Assembly: GCF_900964775.1 (NCBI RefSeq)
Contig: NC_041829.1
Span: 8,286,863-8,350,862, forward strand
Origin: Scleropages formosus
Lineage: Eukaryota > Chordata > Actinopteri > Osteoglossiformes > Osteoglossidae
Direction: 5' to 3'
Length of the DNA stretch: 64,000 bases
Each line of letters begins with the position of its first letter. The first letter of the stretch is position 1. Below the pieces are notes generated by a model. The model had not been told where the DNA came from, ran no database searches, and saw only the letters and a list, made by a program, of their open reading frames with translations. A program made the position numbers and the translations under genes. Below, in pieces: positions 13,015 to 23,887 of the stretch.

Positions 13015-13375
13015 TGTACAGCAGGGTTTTTCAGTAAAGTAATTCAGGGCGAGTACTTTGATCAAGGGCGCTGGAGCAGTAGCAGAGAACAAATGTCTCA
13101 ATGTCCTTCTAAACGTAACAGGATTCCTATGCTATTGCCTCAGTGTTACTACCATTGCTGTTACTGATGATTTTTTTACTGTAATAATTCAGGGTTAATA
13201 TGTAGGGCTGTGGTTCACAGTAGTAGTTAGGTCAGCTGCCTTGTACTCAAATAACTCGGGTCTGAATCCCAATCTTGCTGTTGTACCCTTGATCAAAGTA
13301 CTTACCCCCAACTGATACAGTAAAAATTACCCCACTGTATAAATGGGTAAAACACTAAGTTGAATAACAGAAAAG
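13015..13375. repeat. Two degenerate R1 repeats, opposite orientation
   Basis: Positions 13015-13110 carry plus-oriented R1 text ('gcgagtactttgatcaaggg'). Positions about 13215-13365 carry the reverse complement ('cccttgatcaaagtacttac', then 'actgtataaatgggtaaa'). A further scrap with 'caggataagtacc' lies at 13440-13510. The stretch from 12060 to 13730 otherwise shows nothing I can assign. Confidence 0.6.
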
Positions 13376-13729
13376 TGTCAGAGTAAAAGGGAAATAAAAG
13401 CACCTTGCTACATGATACCTACAGCCACTTTTCACTTCATATAACATCACCATTTAGTGATTTACAACTGAATACTTTTACTGCAATATTCTTTCAGGAT
13501 AAGTACCTTCGTGCTTCTGTGCGGTTTGAACTCCCACACACGTCAGGTTTTATACACAGAAGTTTCCAAATACTGCCACTTTTCACTACTTGTAATAAAC
13601 ATTATTTATTATATACTTATACTGGCTATTCTGTGTCAATTTATTGCAGAGTACTTTAGTCCGTTTTATTTATCCCAAATGAAACAAATGTGGAAATATT
13701 ATAACAAAATGAAAGATGATGGTGAACCC

Positions 13730-14420
13730 AGCAGCTGCTGGCAGCGACGCAACGGCTTCAACGTGGACAAGTTGGTGACCCCCTCGCACGCAAACAAAAC
13801 AATAAAGAAGCCACAGGAGGAGACGCGTTTTTCGCCATTTTTCCACACGTTGCGTTGGATCATAGTTCGTTTTAAGCGAAATTCTTCGCGCAGCCCCAGA
13901 GTCTCTCAGAACTTAAACTCAACTGCATCGCGCTAAATAGGGAGAGTGATGGTTTAGAGGACCTTGTTGAAGAGTCCGGCGAAGTTATGTGGCTAAAAGA
14001 TAAAGACAACTTGTATGAACGTGAGTGTATGAAGTAGCTGGTATGACCGTGGCGCGAGGCGCGGTGAGCGCGCGGCTGCATCAAAAAGACGGGCACGCGA
14101 AGGCCGCCCGGTCGCCATTTTGTACCGGTAGATGCGTCTCTAACGCGGCTGTAAAATGTCCATCCAGCGGCTCGGTCCATCCGGCGAGCGAACAGCGAAT
14201 TCCTCTGCACAACGGCGCAAAGACGCAAGCAAGTAGCTTTCCTATTTGGGAAAATATCGGAGATATCGCTTAATTCCACAGAGACGGCGGGGGGCGGCTA
14301 GCGGGTTAGCATCGGCAGCTAACCCACAAAATGTCCGTCTGCAAATGAGCCGCGGCTGAAATGGCCACGGACGCATCGGAGACACCAGGCGCGACGGCCA
14401 CGCAAAATGCACAGGGATGG
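13730..14420. promoter_or_regulatory. CpG-rich block between ncoa5 and ctsa
   Basis: CpG density rises sharply against an AT-rich surround. The block contains 'cgccattttg' (reverse of an ATGGCG-type YY1 core) and several NRF1/ETS-like GC words. It includes a perfect 8-bp inverted repeat, gggttagc/gctaaccc, near 14303-14325. No coding exon was found inside. It sits between the divergent genes ncoa5 and ctsa, so a distal ncoa5 promoter or a shared regulatory island is the simplest reading. Confidence 0.45.
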
Positions 14421-14805
14421 CGCACCTCGGAGGACACGCGGTTTGTTGTCTCTTAAACCTTATGCTGCCAGGTTTTGCAACAAACACTTGCTTGACAGTC
14501 AGGGACCACCGTCCACACAGTTGGTTGCGTAGCGAGAATGACCGCCAGTCAAACTCAAGATTATGTACAAAATTAAAATGACTCCTACCTACAGCGAGGA
14601 TGGTGCCTGGTGGCTTTCTGTGAATCCACAAATCCGGGGTCCCGTAACTTGTGATTGTTTTGTGTGTTCTCTCCAAATGTCTGTTTTCAGCTCATGCCGC
14701 GAAGTCTCCACCATAGACGTGCGCTTCTTCTGTGGTTTTTCTGTTTCTTAATGTTAACGCAGGGCATTAGCGCCACCTATTGTCTGGGGTTTGCACAGTA
14801 TTTAC

Positions 14806-14880
14806 AGTAATGTACCCATTTATACAGTGGGGCAGTTTTCACTGTATCAAGTATTGTACCTTGATACAGTATTTAGTATA
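14806..14880 (+). repeat. R1 repeat fragment
   Basis: The text 'acccatttatacagtggggc' followed by 'ttgtaccttgatacag' matches the centre of the R1 family. Only this central part is recognisable. Confidence 0.5.
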
Positions 14881-15654
14881 CAATATATTTTCTGTCCATC
14901 AGATTCAGTTACTTTATATATAAAGTAAAGTTCAGAACTGAATCTGTTAGATGGAAAAATATGGTCTCAGGCTTTTTAAAAAACATTTTAATTCCTTAAT
15001 TTCTACGCAGTTTACATAACTTTTGCAAGTGTGATTCAGGAGTATTCTTCCCCACCTTACGATGGCAATTCTTTCCTGAAATCCCCTCTGTACAGTGAAT
15101 TTTCATAAGTTAAAGACATAATTACCATTATTGTCAACTAAAACACTCAGTGCCTCACTCAGGTAAAATATTGTATGCGTTTCTGAGCACCAGAACTGAC
15201 ATCCGTTTATGCTAAAATATTACCAAATCCAACTTAGTCTAACTCTTACCATGATCAAGTATGGGAAAAATTAATGATGCGTTCCTGAGCCGCAAAATGT
15301 TTATTCATATTCTGCCAAGCATGTAAAATTCCTATGTAGAGTAGAGGGAAATTTGCTTTGGCTGCTGTAGAGTACATCATGTACATGATACATACCCACG
15401 TAAAGTAACCAAACAAAATATGTAGGAAAATAACTTACCAGGTGTAATAATAAAAAAACAAGGTAACATGAATGAACAAGCAAATTTAAATTTAAGAGCG
15501 TAGCACGGGGTTGCAGTGTACAAATAACCTCCCAGCCTGTTGCACATTTAATGTCCTCTCACAATATATTTCCGTCACAATACAGTATGTTACAGCCTTC
15601 TCAGATGCTTATTCACAGATGCGTTGAGGAAGCGTCTGCCCGCGCCCCCAAAAT

Positions 15655-15830
15655 CTTTAGCGCATGCGCATGGGGGGGGGGACGGTTTTCGCCGCGCGGA
15701 AATGGAACTACTTGCTCACGTGACTCTTCACTAGACGCAAGAAAAGTCATATGACCGGCCGTAACGCTTCATTCCCTGTGTTGGGGTTTCGTTGTCGTTC
15801 ATGGTGCGGTTGGCTGGAAAGGTGGGCTTT
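15655..15830 (+). promoter_or_regulatory. ctsa: ctsa promoter with CLEAR-like E-box and NRF1 site
   Basis: Positions 15715-15724 read CTCACGTGAC, nine of ten bases of the CLEAR element GTCACGTGAC bound by TFEB/TFE3. A perfect NRF1 palindrome GCGCATGCGC lies at 15660-15669. A second E-box-like word (TCATATGA) follows near 15748. The first coding exon at 16095 is preceded by 'tcctgctag', which looks like a 3' splice site, so a non-coding first exon ending near 15820 ('gaaag/gtggg') is plausible. Confidence 0.6.
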
Positions 15831-16094
15831 AATGAATATTTCTTTCTTTAGTGGGTTTCCTCCCTCCCTCCCTCCCTCCGCTTTTCTTATATCTCTTCCA
15901 CACGTCCTCTAAGACTTTACTTTCGGTTTGACAACACTGACATTCACACAATCGAATCGTCGTTGAGATTCACTGTAACTGACATCACGGCTAACGTTGA
16001 ACTACTAACATGCCGGTTCTGGATTCCAGTGTGTGATTGAAGTGACCTTCTCAGTTCACACCTGTTGCCTTGTCTTTTGTCACGTTCCTGCTAG

Positions 16095-19000
16095 ATGTGC
16101 TCTTGGGTTCTCTGTTTCATCTGGGCTGTGTTGGGTGTCTTGGGAGCCCCAGATGGTGACGAAATTAAGTACCTCCCTGGGCTGCCAAAACAGCCCAGCT
16201 TCAGGCAGTACTCGGGGTATCTCAATGTGGCTGGGAACAAACATCTCCATTACTGGTCAGTGTGTCTTTTTTTGTGGTAGCAGCATCTCTACTGAGTCTG
16301 TTGGAATGTAGCTGAAGATTTTTCCATGACCAGCTGTCACATCCCTGTTATGAACTTTGGGAAGTGAAACTACTGAATCTTGTCTGCATGTCTTTGGTTC
16401 CATGTTAGATTTTTCTAAAGCAAAGTGCTTTGGTCACATGGGTGAGGGATGGTGCTTTTTAAAAAGCTCTAGATTGTTCCCCTGTGTCCTGTTGCTGTTT
16501 CTCAGGTTTGTGGAGTCCCAAGGAGACCCAGGGACTGACCCAGTTGTTCTGTGGCTCAACGGGGGGCCAGGCTGCAGCTCTCTGGATGGTTTTCTCACGG
16601 AGCATGGCCCTTTCCTGGTAGAGTGCGCTCTGAAAGAGGAACAAGCACTTTATAGCACAGATAAGTCTTCCTGACAGCAGTTTATCTGGCTGTTCTGTTT
16701 TCTCTTTCAGGTTCAAGATGATGGTGTTTCATTGGCATACAATCCATATTCTTGGAACATGGTATATTACCTCTTACTGATGTATTGCTCTCAGTATCAA
16801 AACTGACTCTATTTTACAAAAAATATTAGTGGTTTGAAAGTGAAACCTCTTCAGTCTGATTATACAAATTCAGACCCATGTACTATGGTAGCTGGTGATG
16901 TCACAGGTGAATGAAAAATCCCCAGTCATGTTAACTTTACAGTTTTTGTCAGTAAATGGGGTAAGTGGTTTAGGTGTAACTGGCAGTGCAGTAATATTGA
17001 AGAGTATCAAAAGCAAAAGGCAATAATGGGAGGAAAAGGTACAAAACTAGTTATCGTGACTTCACTTATTCTAAGTGGAAGCTGGAGCACATTGCCTGTA
17101 CACTGATTACAAAGGACTATAGTCAAACAAGATGTCTGAAGGAGACCTTCTTGCAATTCTTAAGGAGTCCTGTAGTTCAACTATACAAAGGTGCATTGCT
17201 CAAGTATGTAAAAAGCTGCCAAAATTCTAAGTATTTTGAGCATGAAATTAACCCAGCCTATAGCCTAAGCACCATTCAGCCTGCAATGACATGTCATGGT
17301 GAGGGCACCATGCTGCTGGGATGCTACTTGTCATAGGGGACTGGAACTTCTTTTCAAAAAGGGGAAAACTATTGGACTAAAGTACAAGAAAGCAACTGAA
17401 TCTTGGTGGGGTTGGAATAAAAATAATTTTTACAGTAGAATACTGATGGGTTAAAAACAATCACATTCCCTTGGAAGAATCTCGATACTCTTGCAAAGCA
17501 CAGTATAATGCAGTGTTGGTTGCTTTGAGCACCATTAAGAACAATGAAAATGTTTTAAAATAATGCTTTCTTTCATGCTATTGAGTTTTCAACTAAAGGG
17601 CAAAACAGGCATCCTATTCACTTGATTTCAGTCGATGGGGCGGTAAGAAAAAAGTAACAGATGTGCAGGGTACTAAATGCAGAACTGAGCTTCTGTAGTA
17701 AATATTTGTTTTTGTGTAGTGATCTTCTGGTCACAATGTAGTGTGTTGTACAGGAAGCATAATGATATCTTGAACTCATCAGTGTCCCTGACTTCCCTAA
17801 CAATATCTGTATTGATATTAAACACAGTTGTCCTTTCAGTTCTTATTAAATTAGATCCAATATCAGTTTAACATTCAAGCCTTTAATAGCTCCCCTTCTC
17901 TACTCACACATTTCATGTTTAAATTAATTTTAATTATATATAATATTCATTTTTATGTATCAACGATAGATCTTGATAGCACTAAGGTGTCATTTGCTTT
18001 GAACAGATTGCCAACATGCTCTACCTGGAGTCCCCAGCAGGAGTTGGCTTCTCATACTCTGATGAGAAGAAATATGCCACCAATGATACAGAGGTTAGTT
18101 CCTATCTGGCTAAAAAGGTTTTGAGTTTCATTATCTTGTCAACATGTTAATGGATTTTGAGTACCAACCAGGCTTTGGGTGTTTAACTACCTGTTTTTGT
18201 AGTCTGTTGCAGTGTCTGCATTAATTAAGTAGGTAAATGGTTAAAGCATTAAGTTGGTCCTTAACTGGATTTAAAGCAACTTCAATTTTACAAGATAAAA
18301 TATTGAAATGAGTACTTCTGCTAATTCTGATGTCTTGCTTTTAAAGTTATAAAGCATTTAAAGGTAATGTTCACAGTAAATCTATAGCCCCTGCCTGTTG
18401 TTTAAACTCCCATCTCTAACTTTTGTTAGACTTTGAATTCTCGTCAGGATATAATTCCCCTTCCAAGCAGTTGACTCTGCTTTTGTGGCATTTTACAGGT
18501 GTCAATGAATAACTATTTGGCCCTGAAAGAATTCTTCAGGCTCTTCCCAGAGTACAGCAAGAACGAGTTCTATATCACAGGCGAGAGCTATGGAGGCATC
18601 TATGTGCCCACGTTAGCAGAACGTGTGATGGAGGACAGCAGCATTAACCTGCAGGTGTGATCAGTGGAAGTGTATCTGAGACACCAGGATGTCTTCCACA
18701 TGGTCAATGCTCACCTTCTCTTTCTCTGACAGGGTATTGCAGTGGGTAATGGGTTGTCCAGTTATGAGCTGAATGATAACTCCTTGGTCTACTTTGCATA
18801 TTACCATGGGCTCTTTGGATCAAGGTGAAGACCGTTGTCTTTGTATTGATTCATTATGAATAAATTCCTGAACTAAATATTTAGGATATAAAGGACTTTT
18901 TATGACCTGCCTTCAGCTCTTTAGTCTGACTGTTTTACAAGATTTCCCTGAATGTCAAACATGTCTGCTTTTGCCAGCCTTTGGATGGACTTGCAGAGCT

Positions 19001-21685
19001 ACTGCTGCAAAGATGTGAACTGTGACTTCTATAGCAATAAGAATCCCAACTGCTCAAAGAGTGTAAGTATATAATTCTTAAATAAAAAGCTGGGCCTTTT
19101 GCCTGTTCTCCATTTTGGATAAGGCATTTCGCAGCACTTCTGCAGAATCTTAATACTATCTTACTTGTTCATTTAGGAATGCACAGAATTTGATTAAGTC
19201 ATGCTGTTCAAGTATTGTGGGAACATGATCTAAGGTGGTCCATCTGTCAAAAGTGGATGTGCAGTTTAAGGATTTCTGTAATGTCCTTATTTTTATCTCT
19301 TCTCTCAGTTGGGTGAGGTGCAGAACATTTTATATGCTTCAGGACTGAACATCTACAACTTGTATGCTCCTTGTGCAGGGGGTGTAAAATCAAGAGTCAG
19401 GTAAGGAAACCAGAGTGACCAGGAATTGACATCACCTGTATCTTCTTAGCATACCCTCTCCTTCGATTTCTGACCACATGCCTGTGATGTAGCTACTTGG
19501 ATGATGGTTTGTTTCTTACATTTGTGCTTTCAGTTAAATTCTAAGACCTCAGAGACCCCCCCCCCCCAGGGTGAATTTAAACTTGGGGCAGGAATCATCC
19601 AGCTGCTTCATAATGATGCATTTACTGATTATTTCTGAATAACAGTTCAGAGGTTTGGTTTATGCTAAGTTTTGAGTATATGTAGGATTCCATAATCTGA
19701 TTCTTTGACCAACTTCTAATGTGGTCATTTTTCTAGTTATAATGAGGACCACTTGGTGATCCATGACCTGGGGAATATTTTTACTCAGCATCCCTGGACT
19801 GCCATGTGGAATAAGGCAAGTTTTAAAATGAGCTTCTTTCTTCTGACAAAGTAGATAAGATGACCCACATGCATGCACTGTTGGGGAAACTAAAGTTACT
19901 AATAGTTATAGGAAAGGAGTGACTGCAGCTGGACTAGGTAGCTACATTTCTCACACCAAATAATCTGGTCACCATGCCTTGACAGAGAACAAGAGTACTT
20001 GTGTAGATTCCACAAATGAAGTAAGAGTCTGCATTCAAAATATGGAGCTTTAAGGTGGTAGTGCTACTGTCATTCTAAACCAGCACAATCCCTGGGGAAC
20101 CAGATTGACACATTTTCAATTAATCTACTAGACCACTTTAGAACCAGCTAAGCACCAGGGACCCTCCTGGTTTGAAACTGATTGCAAAAATTGTCTTTGG
20201 TAACAGATGTGTGCAAAAGTTCTTGAATTTATCTGGTGCTGAGTAATTTCTCATAGCAGACTTTCTTCCACAGAACTTTCATAGCATTGCAGCTTTGCAT
20301 AAGTCGGTGAAGCTTGACCCTCCATGCACCAATTCTACAGCCTCCACCAAGTACCTGAACAACCCCTATGTAAAGTCAGCCCTGCACATCTCCACTTCTG
20401 CAATGGACTGGGAGATATGCAGGTAAGGGCAACAACCCTGAAGTCTTCTCTGCTTCTTCTTCTTTGATTCATAATGTAAGCAGCTCTCAAAAGTAGCATG
20501 TAGTTTCCTACAGTTACTTGTAGGTAGGTAACTTACACTGGAAATTGAGAACAGTAGTAGCTAGTCATGCTTCCTAAGACTGAGTCATATGATGCTATCT
20601 AACAGCAAATGAGTTGCAAGTTCAGTCTGCAAGGTAGGACTTCAAAATATTAAGTTACATAAAAGTTTGACTTGACTGCTCTATAGTGCAGTAAAAAATT
20701 GGTCACAAACAACCAAAGTGAAAGCATAGTAAAGCAGACTGTACACACAGTAATCAAGGAAGCCACTTGATTTCTAACCATAAAGGAAAACTCTGGATGT
20801 CCAAATACCAGTAGCTGCCCATTCCTCCTGGGAATTGTAGTGTATTCTATTCATTCCAAATACGAACAAATTTGACAGAGCTGGTTAAACTTGTATTTAT
20901 ACCTGACATTTCAGTGCAGAAGTGAACCTCAACTATAAGAGGCTTTATATGGATGTAAAGAAGCAGTACCTCAACCTGCTTGGTGCACTGGTGAGTTCAT
21001 CCTGATGCCTTGGCATAAACAGCCTACCATCAAATCGGTCACTGATACTGATGACTCTCCCCACAACTGCAGAAGTATCGTGTGCTGGTCTATAATGGAG
21101 ATGTAGATATGGCCTGTAACTTCCTTGGCGATGAGTGGTTTGTGGAGTCACTTCAACAGCAGGTAACTTTTTTTTTTTTGAATCATTGCTTCACTGATGG
21201 GCAGTGTTATATCAGCTAATGCTTGTTCAGTCATTTTGAATACTTAGCTCTTAACTCAGATGTTAAGCTGTTACCCTACCTTGTTCTTCCTCAGGTCCAG
21301 GTGACTCGCAGGACTTGGCTATACAACACTGGTGTGGACCAGCAGGTTGGAGGTTTTGTGAAGGAATTCTCAAACCTGGCCTTCCTCACAGTCAAGGTAG
21401 GATGCCTCTAAACAGTCTTATTCTGTCCTTGTCTGGAACAAGGGTATGCTGCACCAGTGAAATATTTTAGAGGTTAAATATAATTATCTGCACTTGAGTA
21501 CAACAGGAGTCATTCCTTGATGTGCTTTAACTTGGGCACTAAGAGCTCTTACATTTTTGAGCTTTGCCATTTCATGGCAGTCATAATTGCTGTCCCTACA
21601 GGGTTCAGGCCACATGGTGCCCACTGACAGTCCCATTGCTGCCTTCACAATGTTCAGCCGCTTTTTGAAGAAGCAGCCCTACTGA
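16095..21685 (+). CDS. ctsa: Cathepsin A (lysosomal protective protein)
   Basis: Fourteen coding exons: 16095-16255, 16506-16617, 16711-16761, 18007-18093, 18499-18654, 18733-18824, 18978-19062, 19309-19400, 19737-19815, 20274-20422, 20915-20990, 21073-21162, 21295-21396, 21602-21685. They give 471 aa against 480 in human (recalled). A signal peptide (residues 1-17) is followed by APDGDEI, matching the known mature N-terminus. The serine carboxypeptidase (S10) triad is present: Ser167 in GESYGG, Asp in GDVDMACN (390/392) and His448 in GSGHMVP. The oxyanion-side motif LNGGPGCSS is intact. NDT and NST sequons match the usual glycosylation sites. The enzyme is a lysosomal carboxypeptidase that also stabilises beta-galactosidase and neuraminidase 1. 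The intron at 19816-20273 begins with GC instead of GT. The gene converges on pltp. Confidence 0.97.
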
Positions 21686-22171
21686 AAATCAAGGATGCAC
21701 ATGGGTTCAACCTTTCTGCTAGAGGAGTTGATGGTCCAGGTAGTCAGTCATCCAGTATGGACCTTGATTTCACTCTTTCCAAAGCTCCATTTGTCGATCT
21801 ACACTTTGTTTGACTTGATCTAAAATGTGCTCAGGGTGAGTGTAGACTGTACTAGACAAATATCACTGGGAGAGTGTTAAGGATGAAGAAACTTTAATAC
21901 ATTCCGCTGTACACTCAATGGTCTGTTTTTAATGAATTGTGAGGTTTTATGGGTGCCTTTTTAAAGGGAAATGCTGATCTTTAAATTTCCTCTTTGCCTT
22001 TCAGTAAAGCAAATGTTACTATTAAATGGAATCTGATTAACTGTCTGTGCATTACAATTTCATCTCCCCACCCCCCCTTCTTTGTGTAAAGGGATTATAT
22101 GTTGCTCAGACTCTTATACTGCAACCTGCAATTTAACTTTTAAGATGACCTTTTGTTTCACTCACTTTTTC

Positions 22172-22177
22172 AATAAA
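22172..22177 (+). other. ctsa: ctsa polyadenylation signal
   Basis: AATAAA lies about 490 bp past the ctsa stop codon and is followed by GT-rich sequence. It sets the likely 3' end near 22200. Confidence 0.7.
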
Positions 22178-22204
22178 GTTGTCCTCCCATTAAATTACAT
22201 CTTG

Positions 22205-23887
22205 TTGCTGTACTTTTAAGGTCACTATAACATGCTTGTAAGTGATAATATACAGTGATCTTGATGTTTAACAAATTTCACATTTAAACACCCAATGGTG
22301 GCTTGCAATAGTGTGAGAAAATTCTCACCACACTACATCCGAAAGATATATTTTTATTAAATATGAATGAAATTCAACTAAATCCAAATTAGAGTATTAC
22401 ATGTTCAGTACATTTAACATGGAATATATTGATTCAAAAGGAGCAAAACTAGAAATATACAGCAACTCAGCAACTCTTTAGCAGTGAAAGGTTTAGTACC
22501 TATTGTCCTGTATTTTCTGATTAGTTCTAAAGATTAAAATCTCATTGTTGTGGAACTGCAGAGGAGCTACCTTACCATAAAAAGGGAACGGTGTTAATTT
22601 CACAGCAAGCAATGTCAGGGTAATTGTGTGCAAATGGACTGTATGGTGTGGAAACTCACCTCAAATTCTTCCTTAGTGAATATGCAGTAAGACAAAAATC
22701 AGTGTCTTCAGGTACAATATATAAAGTCCCTTTCATGAGATGATTAGAAAGTTGTAAGACTCATTGTTTATTTTAAAGAACAAGCTCACTTGTACTAAAT
22801 GGGCACATCAGATTTTGTTTTGTGATGCCCCCATATTGTGGACTTTTACACCACAACAATATCAGGGAACCTGCTGTGGCAGGGACCTTCAGATCCAGGC
22901 TTAAGACGTATAGAGTATGTTTACAGTTCCTCTCAGCTGACGCATTTGTGTGCTTCATGTCTTTCCCTTTTATCATTATTTGTGCTGTTTTTTTTTTTTT
23001 ACACTGACCTTTCTTTTAAATTTGTACTTACTGTTTTGTTATTACTTGGATGCCTGGAATGTCAAAATTTCTTTCCTATCAGTTTTATTTTGATATTTGG
23101 GTAGACAATGTCTTTTTCTGATGTAAATTGTTGACTAGAGACAGTAGTGTGTGTAGGAATGTTGTCAGGGGGCAGAAAACATCAACCAGTTTCCCATAAC
23201 TCTCTGCAGAACAAAGCATTCCTGTGTCCCAACTCACCCAACCTCAGCTTGTGTGACTGAAGAAGGAACACAGGGAAGAATGTATATTGCCTTATCACAA
23301 GTTTAACTGAACAGGACATACACATGACACATTTACACTAAACATTAAGCCTTAGAACTTTTTGATCATGACTAAGAAAGAGCAGCACCTCAATAATGTC
23401 ACACTTCAAGAAAAAGGGACAGTGTAGTCATTTCAGAGGACTTTGCAGTAAAAGTATCTTAAAAATACTTGTATGTGTATAATCTGTGTAAAAACAGCAG
23501 CAAAGATATTTACATATTTTCAGTCAAACATCTCTGGTGAGTTTCTAACAATACATTCTGACAGCAGATGGAATAATCTCAATAACCAGGACCTGGATCT
23601 TGTTTCTGTGATACCACCTGAGGTCATACAGTATTAATCTGAGAGCAATAGGGACATGTGCAATGTGTGTGCACATCTACTGTATAGGGCTGCTCATCAC
23701 AGTTGATGAAGTTCTTTCAATGAAAGTAGAAGTAAGCTGCAGCATTTGAAGTGCAGGAAGGATGCCTTGTGACAGCTTTAAAAAAAGAAACAGAAGTTGA
23801 GTAACATGGTGAGATATGTTGAAGATAGGGTGTTGAGATCTTGCCAGCTGCGGTGGGCATATGAGTCTGGGCTACTGGGGTTCCACT
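22205..23887 (-). other. pltp: pltp 3' UTR and convergent ctsa/pltp spacer
   Basis: No coding exon is present. The stop codon of pltp ends at 23888, and candidate minus-strand AATAAA signals lie at 22767-22772 and 22353-22358. Depending on the site used, the pltp 3' UTR is 1.1-1.5 kb and ends within a few hundred bases of the ctsa 3' end. Confidence 0.5.
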
